DNA of 64,000 nucleotides, from positions 36,205 to 100,204 of the forward strand of contig JAITSS010000072.1 of NCBI GenBank assembly GCA_031287565.1, written 5' to 3'. Numbering within the stretch: position 1 is the first letter of the stretch; each line of letters begins with the position of its first letter. The notes below the pieces were generated by a model. It had not been told where the DNA came from. It did not search any database and saw only the letters and a list, made by a program, of their open reading frames with translations. Made by a program: the position numbers and the translations under genes. This document shows positions 51,701-61,624 of the stretch, piece after piece. Origin of the DNA: Desulfobulbaceae bacterium. Lineage in GTDB: Bacteria > Desulfobacterota > Desulfobulbia > Desulfobulbales > Desulfocapsaceae.

Positions 51701-53220
51701 ACAATCTGCTTGGTCATCTGTACTGGTTAACCGAGCCTCCAGCCAACGACGATTCGCAGGTCAATCATGTCTACTACGTTGACTTGGAACCAGTCTCGTA
51801 TGACGTACAGATATTTACACCCGATGACGATCATCCGGATGGCTGGGGCACCATTTTAGTTGGCGGCATGGGCTTTGGCGGCGGACGTATCGACGCCTGT
51901 GTCAGCCGCGATTGGACGCCGGGCGCGGAAGGTTCATGTATAGAATCGCGCCCAATGTCGTCGGCCTATTTTATTTTTGACATCACCAATCCGGAAAAAC
52001 CGCCGAAACTGTTGACTGAATTCGCCCTGCCGCGTCAAGGCTACACCACCAACACCCCGGCCTTGGTCTTTTTCAAAGATAAGGACAATCCGTCGCAAAA
52101 ACGCTTTTTCCTCGTCTTCGGCTCCGGCCCGGCTTCCGCCGCCGGTGTGGCCGACAGCGCCGCTCTGCATTCGGCCAAAAGCAGCCAGAACGCCAGGTTG
52201 TATTATCTGGCCCTGAATTCCGCCAGCGACTTCACCGTCGCCGGCGGCAGTCTGGCCCAGTGCGGCACGGCGGCGAGCGACGAATGCGGCTTCCAGACCA
52301 TTGGCGGCGATCCGTCTTATATATCCGATATTGTTACAAATGATTACAATCTTGATTATAAGATTGACACCCTCTATTTCGGTTCCGTCATCTCGACGCC
52401 GGACGGCTCGTTGTCCGGGGCCTTGCGCCGCGTCGTCACAGGCGGCAACGATTCGCCCGGCGCTTGGGATGGCGATTCGCTGTTAATCGATCTGGCGGCG
52501 GCTGGTTTGAAGCAGCCAATCAGCGCCGCGCCAAGCACCGCCTTCGACGACAGTGGCAATCTGTTCGTCTACTTTGGCACCGGTCGCTATCTGACCGCCG
52601 CAGACAAAGAAAACAACGATCAACAAGCCTTTTATGGCGTCAAAGAGCCGCGCGCCGGAAACGGTGACTTTACATGGGGAACGGTCAGCTACGCCAACCT
52701 CTACGATTCGACCAATGTGCAGCTGCAAGTCGCCGACGAAAACGGGATCGAAGTCACGAACGGCGCTGGAACCAACAATTCATGGCAGGAGTTTCTGAAT
52801 TACGTTGGCGGCAACTTCTCTGGCTGGATGAAAAAACTTCGCACCCAGGCCGAACTGGCGGCGGACGGCGTGGCCGGCACGGCGGAACGGGCGGTCAATC
52901 AACCGGCAATCAGCAATAAACTGTTTCTCGGCACCACCTTCGTTCCCACCGAGGAAGTCTGCGACAATTTGGGCCGGGGCTATCTGTATTCCCTCTACTA
53001 CCGCACGGGCACTGCGGCCATGACCAAAACCGGCCCAGCGCCCGCCTCCTACGATCTCGGCGGCGGCCTGCCCTCCCGCCTGACCATAAGCGGCGCCTTC
53101 GTGCGCGCCCAGAGCAGCACCGGCGGCTTCTTTGAAGTACCACTCCCCGACCTGCCTTTGGATGGTCAGACCGGCGGACAATCCAGCCGTCTTAATTGGC
53201 AGGATATGAGCGACGACTGA
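48730..53220 (+). CDS. pilY1: PilY1/PilC-like type IV pilus tip adhesin
   Basis: 1496 aa. An N-terminal membrane/signal segment (GVAVGCAWLFSGLILWPVTN) is followed by a von Willebrand A domain with MIDAS sequence LDNSNS (Asp62-Ser64-Ser66). The C-terminal half is the PilC-type beta-propeller (WAYVPYNLLGHLYWL, ILVGGMGFGGG). Two calcium-loop-like sites are seen: DTNGNHMLDDDGD from Asp530 and DYNQNGVPDSGE at 743-754. PilY1 proteins promote pilus extension, adhesion and surface sensing. AAGGAG precedes the start. It ends at a bidirectional terminator. Confidence 0.94.
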   Translation: MTKSAVRELCAELGVAVGCAWLFSGLILWPVTNSLATTSGDFASVPLTTTIAVKPNILFVLDNSNSMDEDVDGNAVGSASPNSRSEIARNAIKAIIDKNKDSMRFGLMAYDQQNIRSYNLSNSFYYCSFDPASYQPNVAVTPEIQRDPTINTKRFPNPVDPGNFIYYDTALPMYGATADVRPWFCYSGNYIADDNWANDIYRCVTEKTGTQATPMGITDIATLATYGYGSTVLYTSYFMPTDSDYAAGFNEFGYENVSLYIGKTWFTDTVSGGGRLHLNVEESTEAHIAEFYDPKGFESPQPADYNPEAGKLGRSQFVTATDTPLRNAGLTPIAGTLDTALKYFSHQETPTVAGLAANNPIIAPCQKNFIVLVTDGLPSTDASGTTGDTEELLAEVEQKITALRSLTNDAEPGMSFDVRTFVVGFALPAESGNQLDALAVAGGTDVNGHAYLANDPDQLASQLQEIFQQISKEASSGTAAAINTNSHSSEGGVFQSMFYPLIRDAAARSIYWAGDVSGLFMDKYGRLREDTNGNHMLDDDGDNADRIVTYQQNSGSIIGFATPVGALTEKTVVTMDAAANLAGKYFFINATGGRHYYVCFNVDTMVVADTDINTSLSSDVYRQRLEVKLAVADSAESVAKKTARMLNNSMVLKATASSAQVTIETVLPGDVEDMTVGNSGLAFNITQQGGEPSSANPSHGARSDIKYLWNASDWLAAINDNDIPTQRAYASAEKKRHIITFVDYNQNGVPDSGEQQAFTVPTGSIPDSDILSFNSPNLMPLIPVSENSVGRIAELPIFNTMNPAAPNYVPGAPSGWVLGGEYMRTQIKRVVNFIRGQDQSAATLNVPGLPAGYGDVTLPAFRSRQIERGGQVRTWRLGDIVHSNPLVVDRPNRGYHQIYDDSSYGRFMEKYANRRAVVYVGANDGMLHAFNGGFYENRYDASTPPDGKADMRYLTQPKKWVVDSNNVRVLTNDGDFTPYDLGAELWAYVPYNLLGHLYWLTEPPANDDSQVNHVYYVDLEPVSYDVQIFTPDDDHPDGWGTILVGGMGFGGGRIDACVSRDWTPGAEGSCIESRPMSSAYFIFDITNPEKPPKLLTEFALPRQGYTTNTPALVFFKDKDNPSQKRFFLVFGSGPASAAGVADSAALHSAKSSQNARLYYLALNSASDFTVAGGSLAQCGTAASDECGFQTIGGDPSYISDIVTNDYNLDYKIDTLYFGSVISTPDGSLSGALRRVVTGGNDSPGAWDGDSLLIDLAAAGLKQPISAAPSTAFDDSGNLFVYFGTGRYLTAADKENNDQQAFYGVKEPRAGNGDFTWGTVSYANLYDSTNVQLQVADENGIEVTNGAGTNNSWQEFLNYVGGNFSGWMKKLRTQAELAADGVAGTAERAVNQPAISNKLFLGTTFVPTEEVCDNLGRGYLYSLYYRTGTAAMTKTGPAPASYDLGGGLPSRLTISGAFVRAQSSTGGFFEVPLPDLPLDGQTGGQSSRLNWQDMSDD

Positions 53221-53245
53221 AGCCAGGAAGCGGCAAACGCGGACA

Positions 53246-53286
53246 TAAAAAAACGGCCACCGGTGTTCCCCGATGGCCGTTTTTCT
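53246..53286. terminator. Bidirectional rho-independent terminator
   Basis: Stem AAAAACGGCCA / TGGCCGTTTTT with a loop of about 14 bases, an A-run on the left and a T-run on the right. It lies between the convergent pilY1 gene (ends 53220) and the NtrC-type regulator gene (ends 53317). Confidence 0.88.
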
Positions 53287-53316
53287 ATGGGCGGATGCGC
53301 TTCAGAGAGGCGCCAA

Positions 53317-54705
53317 TCAATTCTTCTTTTTAATCCGGTACTTTTTCATTTTGTACTGCAACAGGCTTTTCGTGATGCCCAACTGCTCGGCGGCGCGGGC
53401 CTGGATGTAGCCGGTGTCTTCGAGGGCGCGTTTCAACATCTTTTCCTCGACCGCGTAAAGCACCTCATTCAAGCTGACGTTTTCCGGCACCAGATCTTTT
53501 AGGTTGATGTCGTCGCCCCAGCGGCTGTCCTCCTCGCGGTAGTCCGAGTCGGGCTGCACGTCCTCCGGCTGGATGTTTTCGTGGTCGCAGAGGATGGCCG
53601 CCCGCTCAATGGTGTTTTCCAGCTCGCGGATGTTGCCTTCCCAGGGCAGCTTGACGAGCAGGCGCATCGCCTCCGGCGAAATCGTGAGATTCTTTTTGCC
53701 CAGACTGGCCGCCGATTTGCCAATGAAGGCATCCACCAGGAGCGGCAAATCGTCCAGTCGCTCGCGCAAGGCCGGCAGGTTGATATGAATGACGTTTAAG
53801 CGATAAAACAGGTCTTCGCGGAAACGTCCCATCGCGACTTCCTCGCGCAGGTCGCGGTTGGAGGCGCTGATCACCCGCGCATCGACTTCGCAGGTACGCG
53901 AGCCGCCCACCCGCTCAAAGTTGCGCTCTTGCAGAACCCGCAGGAGTTTTGATTGCAGAGGCAGAGGAATCTCACCGACCTCATCGAGAAAAATGGTGCC
54001 GCCGTGCGCCAGCTCAAAGCGTCCTTTGCGCATGGTCGTAGCCCCGGTGAACGCGCCTTTTTCATGGCCAAAGAGTTCGCTCTCCAAAAGATTATCGACC
54101 AGGGCGGCGCAGTTGACGGCGATAAAGGGCGCATCACGGCGCGGGCTGGCGTTGTGGATCGCCTTGGCCACCAATTCCTTGCCAGTGCCAGATTCACCGG
54201 AGATGAGCACCGAGGCGGAAGTCGGGGCGACTTTTTCAATCATCTCATAGACCTGCAACATCTTGGGATTTTTCCCGACCATGCCGGAAAAATTGACCCG
54301 GCTCCGCGCCTCGCGGCGCAGGCGGCTGTTTTCGCGCACCAGGTCGTAGTGCGAGGCCGCTTTCTCGATATTGACCAACAGTTCGTCGTTGGCAAAGGGT
54401 TTGGCCAGATAACTGAAGGCCCCGGCCTGCATCGCCCTGACCGCTTTTTCCACCTCGGCGAACGCGGTGATGATGATAACCGGCAAATCGGGATTGATTT
54501 CTTTGATCGCCGCCAGAAGCGCCATGCCATCCATGCCTGGCATCTGCATGTCGGAGATCACCAGATCGAGGTCGCTCGTGCGCGCCTGCGCCAGCGCCTC
54601 TTCGCCGCCCTGAGCGGTAAACACCTCATGCCCGGCGTCGGTTAATAGTTCTGATAACACGATCAGATAGTTCGGCTCGTCATCGACCAGCAAAATGGTA
54701 TGCAT
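53317..54705 (-). CDS. Sigma-54-dependent response regulator (NtrC/PilR family)
   Basis: 462 aa: receiver domain with phospho-acceptor Asp in [11 protein letters not shown] and Lys in YLAKPF, an AAA+ activator with Walker A GESGTGKE, the RpoN-contact loop GAFTGA and Walker [13 protein letters not shown], and a Fis-type HTH at the C-terminus ([20 protein letters not shown]). It activates sigma-54 promoters. The only one seen here is that of the pilin operon (45668), so a PilR-like role is plausible. No cognate sensor kinase lies beside it; the next gene downstream on this strand is none, and upstream is a PHP protein. Confidence 0.93.
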   Translation of the reverse strand: MHTILLVDDEPNYLIVLSELLTDAGHEVFTAQGGEEALAQARTSDLDLVISDMQMPGMDGMALLAAIKEINPDLPVIIITAFAEVEKAVRAMQAGAFSYLAKPFANDELLVNIEKAASHYDLVRENSRLRREARSRVNFSGMVGKNPKMLQVYEMIEKVAPTSASVLISGESGTGKELVAKAIHNASPRRDAPFIAVNCAALVDNLLESELFGHEKGAFTGATTMRKGRFELAHGGTIFLDEVGEIPLPLQSKLLRVLQERNFERVGGSRTCEVDARVISASNRDLREEVAMGRFREDLFYRLNVIHINLPALRERLDDLPLLVDAFIGKSAASLGKKNLTISPEAMRLLVKLPWEGNIRELENTIERAAILCDHENIQPEDVQPDSDYREEDSRWGDDINLKDLVPENVSLNEVLYAVEEKMLKRALEDTGYIQARAAEQLGITKSLLQYKMKKYRIKKKN

Positions 54706-54716
54706 GGAGAGTTCCT

Positions 54717-55592
54717 TTATTTCGCGGCCAAATCGGCCTCGCTACGCCGACTTGCGGCGGCCAGGCTGGCCAGAAGCGCGCGGCTCACTTCCGTCGGCAC
54801 CCGGAACCGCCGGGAACCGGCGAGCTTGGCCTCCGGACGAATCGCGCCGTGGTAATCGCTGCCGCCGGTGGCAATGAGTTGATTTTCTTTAGCGATTTCA
54901 AGGAGTTTTGCGCGGATTGCCTTGGTGTGCGTCGGATAGTGGGCTTCAAGGCCGTCGAGGCCCAGGGCTGTGAGTTCGGCAACCAGAGCGGAAATTTTTT
55001 GCAGGCTTGGATCGATATTGGCCGGATGCGCCAAAGAGGCGAGGCCGCCCGCTTTATGGATCATCGTGATGGCTTCTTCAGCCGAATGCACCGGCCTCGG
55101 CGCGTAGGCTTTGGCGCCACGGCCAAGATACTGGCGAAACGCTTCATCGTGGCTGGGCGCGTAGCCTTTTTTCACCAGGGTTTTCGCGAAATGCGGCCGA
55201 CCAATCTGACCAATGCCCGCTTCGCGGCGCACGTCGTCAAGGCTCACGGTCAGGCGGCATTCGGCGAGTTTGGCCAGAATCGCCTGATTGCGCTCTTTCC
55301 GCTCTTTTTGCAGCGTGGCCATAAAAACGGCCATCTCCGGATGGTCAAGCGTAAAGCCGTAGCCAAGCACATGAACTGGCACGCCGTCATGGCGGACGCT
55401 GACTTCGATGCCGCTGGTGACGCGCACGCCCTGCGCCAGACCCGCCGCCAGGGCTTCGGGAACACCTTCGGCGCAATCGTGGTCGGTGATGGCGATGTGA
55501 ATGAGGCCGCGCCCTTTCGCTAGCCGAACAATCTCAGCCGGGCTATCGGTGCCGTCGGAACAATGGGAATGAATATGCAGGTCTACGGACAT
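54717..55592 (-). CDS. rnm: PHP-domain phosphoesterase, RNase AM (YciV) family
   Basis: 291 aa. PHP metal-site motifs: [17 protein letters not shown], the Glu/His block SGIEVS and GYGFTLDH, a helical insert, LAHPANID, and the C-terminal GGSDYHG. Homologues (YciV/RNase AM) act as 5'-3' exonucleases on RNA 5' ends and also on 3',5'-bisphosphonucleotides. The symbol rests on family similarity. It is 11 bases upstream of the regulator gene in transcription order, so they may be co-transcribed. GTTCCTCG repeats do not intrude here. Confidence 0.88.
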   Translation of the reverse strand: MSVDLHIHSHCSDGTDSPAEIVRLAKGRGLIHIAITDHDCAEGVPEALAAGLAQGVRVTSGIEVSVRHDGVPVHVLGYGFTLDHPEMAVFMATLQKERKERNQAILAKLAECRLTVSLDDVRREAGIGQIGRPHFAKTLVKKGYAPSHDEAFRQYLGRGAKAYAPRPVHSAEEAITMIHKAGGLASLAHPANIDPSLQKISALVAELTALGLDGLEAHYPTHTKAIRAKLLEIAKENQLIATGGSDYHGAIRPEAKLAGSRRFRVPTEVSRALLASLAAASRRSEADLAAK

Positions 55593-55760
55593 GGTTCCTC
55601 GAAAAAGAATGATGCGGGATTGTACCGAGACGGATTCCTTCCGGCAAGGACGGCGATTCGCGCCTGTATCCGACGTTTTGCCACCCGCGCCGCCGCCTTG
55701 ACAAGCAGGGACTCTTCCTTATTGTTGGCGAATATTTTTTGCCTCAGGCCCCGATATTTC

Positions 55761-55790
55761 TTGACAAAATCCGGGCTTTTCCCGCGAAAC
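55761..55790 (+). promoter_or_regulatory. Possible promoter of grpE
   Basis: TTGACA at 55761-55766 within CTTGACAAAATC, followed by TTTTCCCGCGAAAC. The -35-like hexamer is good but no clear -10 is seen; the following CCC could fit a heat-shock type -10. dnaK is preceded by a similar TTGACA at 56494-56499 (CCCTTGACAAGC), and the shared CTTGAC supports common heat-shock-type control. Confidence 0.35.
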
Positions 55791-55813
55791 GCAACCAGGA
55801 GAACGGAGGAACA

Positions 55814-56413
55814 GTGAGCATCGAGTTTGAAAACGAAAATCTGGCCACGGCGGTCGGCGAATCCGCCGACCAGGAGGAAAACATCCAGGCCGTGGAGGCC
55901 GCCGCCGAAGCGAACATCATACGGCAGGAGCTGGCCGCCGCGCAGGAAGAGGCGGCCCAGCATAAAGATAAGCTGCTGCGGCTGGCGGCGGAATTTGAGA
56001 ATTACAAAAAACGCATGGAGCGCGACCGTTTGACCAGCCTGAAATACGCCGGCGAATTCATCCTGAAAGAGATGCTTTCGGTGGTTGATAATTTAGAGCG
56101 GGCGATTGCCGCCGGACAAATCGAAAGCGCATCGGCCGAAGCCAATCTGGCCGCCCTGTCGGAAGGCTTGCGACTGACCCATAGAAACCTGACCAACAGC
56201 CTGGAGAAGTTCGAGGTCAAGGCTATCGACAGCATCGGCAAGCCCTTCGACCCAAACACTCACGAAGCGCTCACCGTCGAAGAGAGCGACGACATGCCGG
56301 TCGGCCATGTCCTGAAAGAGTTTGAAAAGGGGTATTTTTTCAAGGACAGACTGCTGCGCCCGGCCAAAGTCATCGTCGCCGCCGAAAAGAAATCCCCAGC
56401 GACGGACGCCTGA
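55814..56413 (+). CDS. grpE: Nucleotide exchange factor GrpE
   Basis: 199 aa. A long N-terminal coiled coil (about residues 25-80) includes LLRLAAEFENYKKRMERDR; the C-terminal beta domain has GKPFDPNTHEAL, then GHVLKEFEKGYFFKDRLLRP and AKVIVA. It exchanges ADP on DnaK. The start is GTG at 55814 behind GGAGGA; the frame upstream to 55739 runs through the promoter region. Followed by dnaK after about 190 bases. Confidence 0.95.
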   Translation: MSIEFENENLATAVGESADQEENIQAVEAAAEANIIRQELAAAQEEAAQHKDKLLRLAAEFENYKKRMERDRLTSLKYAGEFILKEMLSVVDNLERAIAAGQIESASAEANLAALSEGLRLTHRNLTNSLEKFEVKAIDSIGKPFDPNTHEALTVEESDDMPVGHVLKEFEKGYFFKDRLLRPAKVIVAAEKKSPATDA

Positions 56414-56493
56414 AAACAAAAAACAAAAAACAAAAGACGAAAGACGAGAAACGGGGGAACCACTATCCCGCTGTGGCTCTTGGCCCCAATCCC

Positions 56494-56522
56494 TTGACAA
56501 GCGGCGGTTCATGGCCACTGTA
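56494..56522 (+). promoter_or_regulatory. Possible promoter of dnaK
   Basis: CCCTTGACAAGC with TTGACA at 56494-56499. A CATGG follows about 12 bases later, a partial match to a heat-shock-type -10, and ACTGTA begins at 56517, a weak sigma-70 -10 at 17-base spacing. The similarity to the grpE upstream region (CTTGACA) is the best support. Confidence 0.35.
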
Positions 56523-56604
56523 AGGCCGGAAATTTCAGCTTGTATTAAGACAAGATTTCATTGACCGGGATAATCCGGCCAATCACGGAACAAGGAGAGA
56601 AAAA

Positions 56605-58512
56605 ATGGGAAAAATAATCGGTATTGATTTAGGCACCACCAATTCATGTGTCGCCATCATGGAAGGCGGCGACCCGCAGGTCATCACCAACGCCGAGGGC
56701 AACCGCACCACGCCTTCAGTCGTGGCCTTCGTCGATAACAACGAGCGTTTGGTCGGGCAAATCGCCAAACGTCAGGCCGTCACCAATCCGGAACGAACGT
56801 TGTACTCAATTAAGCGTCTGATCGGTCGCAAATATGACGACCCGGAAGTGCGCCGTTCCCGCGAGGTCAGCCCCTTTAAGATTGTCGAGGGCGCGGGCGG
56901 CGGCGCGGCGGTGCAGGTGGAAGGCAAAACCTATCAACCGGCGGAGATTTCGGCCATGGTGCTGGCCAAGATGAAAAAAACCGCCGAGGAATATCTCGGT
57001 GAGGAAGTCACCGAGGCCGTGGTTACGGTTCCGGCCTATTTCAACGATTCACAACGACAGGCGACGAAAGACGCCGGGAAAATCGCCGGACTGAACGTCC
57101 AGCGCATCATCAACGAGCCGACAGCGGCGTCTCTGGCCTACGGTCTCGATAAAAAGGGCGAGGAAAAAATCGCCGTGTACGATTTGGGCGGCGGCACCTT
57201 CGACATTTCGATCCTGGAAATCGGCGACGGCGTGTTCGAGGTCAAATCGACCAACGGCGACACTTTTCTCGGCGGCGAAGATTTCGACCTGCGCATCGTC
57301 CACTGGTTGGCCGACGAATTCAAACGCGAGCAAGGCATTGACCTGCGAAACGACAAAATGGCCCTGCAACGCCTGAAAGAAGAGGCGGAAAAAGCCAAGA
57401 TGGAGCTGTCGAGCGCCAAGGAAACCGACATCAACCTGCCGTTTATCACCGCCGACGCCAGCGGCCCGAAACATCTGAACATAAAGCTGTCCCGCGCCAA
57501 ATTTGAAGCGCTGGTTGACGATCTGGTCGAGCGCACCGTTGGCCCGTGCAAAACCGCGCTGAAAGACGCCGGTTTGTCGGCCTCGGAAATCAACGAGGTC
57601 ATTTTGGTCGGCGGTATGACCCGGATGCCGATGGTGCAGGAAAAAGTGAAGGAGATTTTCGGCAAAGAGCCACACAAGGGCGTCAACCCCGACGAGGTGG
57701 TGGCGATTGGCGCGGCGATTCAGGGCGGCGTTTTGCAGGGCGATGTGAAGGATGTGTTGCTCTTAGACGTGACGCCGCTGTCTCTCGGCATCGAAACCCT
57801 GGGCGGCGTCACCACGCGGCTGATTGAGAAAAACACCACGGTGCCAACCAAGAAAAGCCAGATTTTTTCAACCGCCGCCGACAATCAGCCCGCCGTGTCG
57901 ATCCACGTCTTGCAGGGTGAGCGGGAAATGGCCCAAGACAACAAAACCATTGGCCGTTTCGAGCTGACCGACCTTCCGGCGGCGCCACGCGGCGTGCCGC
58001 AGATCGAAGTCACATTTGACCTCGACGCCAACGGCATTCTCCACGTTTCGGCCAAGGATTTGGGCACCGGCAAAGAGCAGTCGATTCGCATCACCGCCTC
58101 TTCTGGTCTGACTGATGAGGAAATCAAGCGCATGACCCGTGACGCCGAAATGCACGCTGAGGAAGATAAAAAGCGCAAGGAATTGGTCGAGACGAGAAAC
58201 CAGGCCGACGCCATGGTGCATCAGGCGGAAAAAAGCCTGAAAGAACTGGGCGACAAGGTTGACGCGGCCACCAAATCGAATGTCGAAAAAGAGATCGAAA
58301 ATGTCAAAAAATCGGTCACGAGCGATGACGTCGCCGCCATCAAATCGGCGCTTGATGCCCTGACCACGGCTTCACACAAGCTGGCGGAAATGATGTACGC
58401 CCAGGCCTCGCAGCAAAATCAGGGCGGCGGCGATCAAGGCGGCTCGGCCGGGGCCGCCGGTGGGAAAAAGGACGACGGCGTGGTCGATGCCGACTTTGAA
58501 GAAGTGAAATAA
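56605..58512 (+). CDS. dnaK: Chaperone protein DnaK (Hsp70)
   Basis: 635 aa. The ATPase signature begins [17 protein letters not shown]; further blocks are [50 protein letters not shown] and [10 protein letters not shown]. The substrate-binding domain (about 390-500) and helical lid follow, then a Gly-rich tail ending DADFEEVK, typical of bacterial DnaK. A GGAGAG site precedes the start. It acts with GrpE just upstream; dnaJ is not adjacent. Confidence 0.98.
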   Translation: MGKIIGIDLGTTNSCVAIMEGGDPQVITNAEGNRTTPSVVAFVDNNERLVGQIAKRQAVTNPERTLYSIKRLIGRKYDDPEVRRSREVSPFKIVEGAGGGAAVQVEGKTYQPAEISAMVLAKMKKTAEEYLGEEVTEAVVTVPAYFNDSQRQATKDAGKIAGLNVQRIINEPTAASLAYGLDKKGEEKIAVYDLGGGTFDISILEIGDGVFEVKSTNGDTFLGGEDFDLRIVHWLADEFKREQGIDLRNDKMALQRLKEEAEKAKMELSSAKETDINLPFITADASGPKHLNIKLSRAKFEALVDDLVERTVGPCKTALKDAGLSASEINEVILVGGMTRMPMVQEKVKEIFGKEPHKGVNPDEVVAIGAAIQGGVLQGDVKDVLLLDVTPLSLGIETLGGVTTRLIEKNTTVPTKKSQIFSTAADNQPAVSIHVLQGEREMAQDNKTIGRFELTDLPAAPRGVPQIEVTFDLDANGILHVSAKDLGTGKEQSIRITASSGLTDEEIKRMTRDAEMHAEEDKKRKELVETRNQADAMVHQAEKSLKELGDKVDAATKSNVEKEIENVKKSVTSDDVAAIKSALDALTTASHKLAEMMYAQASQQNQGGGDQGGSAGAAGGKKDDGVVDADFEEVK

Positions 58513-58543
58513 AGTCAGTCTGACGGCCAACCCGAAAAAATGG

Positions 58544-58576
58544 GGGAGGGAGAAAAAATCTTCCTCCCTTTTTTTG
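58544..58576 (+). terminator. Rho-independent terminator after dnaK
   Basis: Stem GGGAGGGAGA / TCTTCCTCCC (10 bp, one G-T) with a 5-base loop and seven T, 32 bases after the dnaK stop. Confidence 0.88.
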
Positions 58577-58597
58577 TTTTATCTTACCAAGATCGCC

Positions 58598-59269
58598 ATG
58601 CGCATCCGCGTCAACAATTGCTCGCTCTTTTATGAACACAGTGGCGACGGCCCGCCGCTTCTGCTTTTGCACGGCAACGGCGAAGATCATCATATTTTTG
58701 ATGCGGCGTCGGAACAGCTGCGCCGCGATTTCACACTGTACGCAATCGACAGCCGAAATCATGGCGAAAGTGAGAAAACCGCCGATTATTCCTATGACGC
58801 CATGGCCGAGGATGTCCGCCGCTTCATTTTGGCGCTGCGCCTGGAACAAACGCGCATCGTCGGCTTCAGCGACGGGGCAATCGTCGCGTTGCTTTTCGCC
58901 ATGCGCCACAGCCAGCTCGTCAGCGCGATGGCTTTATTGGGCGTCAATCTGAAACCCAGCGATTTCACGACAGAAAATTATCGTTTTCTTCAGGAACGTT
59001 ACGCGGAAACGCGGGATCCTCTCGTAAAAATGATGCTGGAGCAACCGAATATCGAACTGACGGATCTGCGCGAAACACCGGTGCCAACCCTGATTATCGC
59101 CGCGGAACACGATTTATTTCATCCGGAAATGTTCCAAAACCTGGCCCAAACCATGCCGAACGCCAGGCTGCAAATCGTGGCCGGGCACACGCACGACAGC
59201 TATATCGCCGCAAGCGACACATGGTGTCCAGCGCTGCGAGAATTCTTTCTTCATTTGCCTGCACAATAA
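58598..59269 (+). CDS. Alpha/beta hydrolase, small esterase-like
   Basis: 223 aa. LLLLHGNGEDHHIF holds the oxyanion region, AIDSRNHGES the strand-loop typical of the fold, VGFSDGAIVALL the nucleophile elbow (GFSDG), IAAEHDLFHP the acid, and VAGHTHDSY the catalytic His. The start at 58598 gives MRIRVNN; the frame back to 58574 lies in the dnaK terminator. No signal peptide. Substrate unknown. Confidence 0.82.
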   Translation: MRIRVNNCSLFYEHSGDGPPLLLLHGNGEDHHIFDAASEQLRRDFTLYAIDSRNHGESEKTADYSYDAMAEDVRRFILALRLEQTRIVGFSDGAIVALLFAMRHSQLVSAMALLGVNLKPSDFTTENYRFLQERYAETRDPLVKMMLEQPNIELTDLRETPVPTLIIAAEHDLFHPEMFQNLAQTMPNARLQIVAGHTHDSYIAASDTWCPALREFFLHLPAQ

Positions 59270-59329
59270 GCGTTAACCGCCCCATTTTTTCGATGGGACG
59301 CCAACCAATCCCGATAACGGAAGACCATT

Positions 59330-61012
59330 ATGAGCGTGGACGACAAAAAAATTATCTATTCGATGATTAAAGTTTCAAAATATTACGACAGCAAACCGGT
59401 GCTGAAGGATATTTCCCTGTCTTACTTTTACGGCGCGAAAATCGGCGTCCTCGGTCTAAACGGCTCCGGCAAAAGCACGCTGCTTCGGATTCTCGCGGGC
59501 GTTGACAAGGAATTTAACGGCGAAACCATCCTGTCGCCGGGCCTGACTATCGAATATATTGAGCAAGAGCCGCAGCTGCCGACGGATAAAACCGTAAAAC
59601 AGGTAGTCGAGGAAGGCGTTCAGGAAACCGTTGATTTGCTGCATGAATTCAACGCCATCAACGAGAAATTCGCCGAGCCGATGACCGACGACGAGATGCA
59701 AAAACTCATCGACCGCCAGGGCCAGGTGCAGGAACTTCTCGACCACCAGAATGCTTGGGAACTCGACAGCCGCCTGGAAATGGCCATGGACGCCCTGCGT
59801 TGCCCGCCGTCCGAGGCGCTGTGCGGCGTGCTTTCCGGCGGCGAAAAACGCCGTGTCGCCTTGTGCCGCATCTTGTTGAAAAATCCCGATATTCTTCTGC
59901 TGGACGAGCCAACCAACCATCTTGACGCCGAATCGGTGGCCTGGCTGGAACAGCATCTGCACAATTTTCCCGGCACCGTCATCGCCGTCACCCATGACCG
60001 TTATTTTCTCGATAATGTCGCGGGCTGGATACTAGAATTAGACCGAGGTTTGGGAATTCCCTGGAAAGGAAATTATTCATCATGGCTGGAGCAGAAGGAA
60101 AAACGTCTGGCGCGGGAAGAGAAAAAAGAATCCGACCGCCGCAAGACCCTGCAACGCGAACTGGAATGGATTCGCATGTCGCCAAAAGGCCGACGCGGCA
60201 AGTCGAAGGCGCGCATCAGCTCGTATGAACAATTGCTCAATCAGGAATCGGAAAAACTCGAAAAAGAGTTGGAAATTTATATCCCGCCGGGACCGCGCTT
60301 GGGCAATGTCGTCATCACCGCCGAACATGTCAGCAAAAGTTTCGGCGACCGAATGCTCATCGAGGACATGAATTTCGCGCTGCCGCCCGGCGGCATTGTC
60401 GGCGTCATCGGCCCGAACGGCGCTGGCAAATCGACGCTGTTTAAGATGATTATCGGCGAAGAAACGCCCGACAGTGGCCAGATTCGCATCGGCGAAACGG
60501 TGAAACTGGCCTACGTCGATCAATCACGCACATTAAACCCGGAAGATACTATCTGGCAGGCCATCGCCGAGGGCCGCGACAGCGTGCTCCTTGGCAACCG
60601 CGAAGTGAACAGCCGCGCCTATGTCGCCCGTTTTAATTTTTCCGGCGCCGACCAGCAGAAAAAAGTCGGGTTGCTTTCCGGCGGCCAGCGCAACCGCGTA
60701 CACCTGGCTAAAATGCTGAAGGAAGGCGGCAACGCGCTACTTTTAGACGAGCCGACCAACGACCTCGACCTCAACACCCTGCGAGCGCTGGAAGAGGCGC
60801 TGGAGAATTTCGGCGGTTGCGCCGTGGTCATCAGCCATGACCGCTGGTTTCTAGACCGCATCGCCACCCACATTCTGGCCTTTGAGGGCGATTCGCGGGT
60901 GGTGTGGTTTGAGGGCAACTATTCCGATTACGAAAAAGACCGGAAGGCGCGCCTGGGTGTCGCCGCCGAGCAGCCGCATCGCATCAGATACCGACAGATG
61001 ACCAGAGGATAA
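59330..61012 (+). CDS. ettA: Energy-dependent translational throttle protein EttA (ABC-F)
   Basis: 560 aa with two ABC domains in one chain and no membrane part. Walker A motifs are GLNGSGKST and GPNGAGKST; signatures are [12 protein letters not shown] and [12 protein letters not shown]; both DEPTN Walker B motifs are present. The arm insert and the basic inter-domain linker ([34 protein letters not shown]) match EttA. It binds the ribosomal E site and couples translation initiation to ATP level. Convergent with the HPt gene, 5 bases apart. Confidence 0.95.
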   Translation: MSVDDKKIIYSMIKVSKYYDSKPVLKDISLSYFYGAKIGVLGLNGSGKSTLLRILAGVDKEFNGETILSPGLTIEYIEQEPQLPTDKTVKQVVEEGVQETVDLLHEFNAINEKFAEPMTDDEMQKLIDRQGQVQELLDHQNAWELDSRLEMAMDALRCPPSEALCGVLSGGEKRRVALCRILLKNPDILLLDEPTNHLDAESVAWLEQHLHNFPGTVIAVTHDRYFLDNVAGWILELDRGLGIPWKGNYSSWLEQKEKRLAREEKKESDRRKTLQRELEWIRMSPKGRRGKSKARISSYEQLLNQESEKLEKELEIYIPPGPRLGNVVITAEHVSKSFGDRMLIEDMNFALPPGGIVGVIGPNGAGKSTLFKMIIGEETPDSGQIRIGETVKLAYVDQSRTLNPEDTIWQAIAEGRDSVLLGNREVNSRAYVARFNFSGADQQKKVGLLSGGQRNRVHLAKMLKEGGNALLLDEPTNDLDLNTLRALEEALENFGGCAVVISHDRWFLDRIATHILAFEGDSRVVWFEGNYSDYEKDRKARLGVAAEQPHRIRYRQMTRG

Positions 61013-61017
61013 AAAAG

Positions 61018-61344
61018 TCAGGCCAAGTCAGGCAGGGCATCTTCCAGCCGCCGTAGCCGCGCCAGAAATTCCGGCGCTCCGGCGGCGGCGTCAAGCCGCG
61101 CCTCTCCTTCCACGGCATTGGCTATCTCGGCGATCTGGGCGAATCCCAGGCTGGACGCCGAACCTTTGATCGAATGCGCCGCCCGCGCCACCTGGGAAAA
61201 ATCGCAGTCGGCCAGCGCCTCTTCCATCTTGATGCGATTCGTCCTCAGTGTTCCCGTGAACAAGGTCAGCAATTCCTTCAGCAAGTCCTCATCGCCGCCC
61301 GCCTGCTCCAAGGCAAAATCACGATCCCAATTGATGTCGTCCAT
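61018..61344 (-). CDS. HPt-domain phosphotransfer protein
   Basis: 108-aa stand-alone histidine phosphotransfer protein, a four-helix bundle, with phosphorylatable His in ARAAHSIKGSASSLGF. ATG at 61344 is chosen for its GGGAGG site; the frame extends to 61449 without family-like sequence. No kinase or response regulator is adjacent, so it probably serves an unlinked phosphorelay. The hybrid kinase at 22.8 kb already has its own HPt. Confidence 0.88.
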   Translation of the reverse strand: MDDINWDRDFALEQAGGDEDLLKELLTLFTGTLRTNRIKMEEALADCDFSQVARAAHSIKGSASSLGFAQIAEIANAVEGEARLDAAAGAPEFLARLRRLEDALPDLA

Positions 61345-61624
61345 ATGCACGCCTCCCGGCCCATTCGCCCAGTTCATGAAGAAATATCCGCCGCCCGAAA
61401 CGCCGCAAATTGTACCACAAAAGTCTTGTTTGGCCTCATCCCCCGGCAAAGCCGGTGGAAATTTTCACCCACGGCGAGACCAAGCGCCTTCAATGGCCAT
61501 ATTACAAAAAGCGCTCCTTAAATTTCTACAACGTCTCCATTACAGTGAGCAAGCTTTGATAGCTATCCACATCGTGGTACTTGACACAAGCCAAGGCCGA
61601 CACAGCGGCTAACCAAAAACAATT
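61345..61624. other. Gap between HPt gene and membrane protein gene
   Basis: About 280 bases. It holds the HPt promoter region on the minus strand. No gene or repeat copy was recognised; the frames that cross it (for example to 61612 on the plus strand) have no family-like sequence. Confidence 0.4.

Noticed and set aside
53953..54645. 230-codon plus-strand ORF over the NtrC-type regulator
   Set aside because: Antisense to conserved receiver/AAA+ motifs; no recognisable product.
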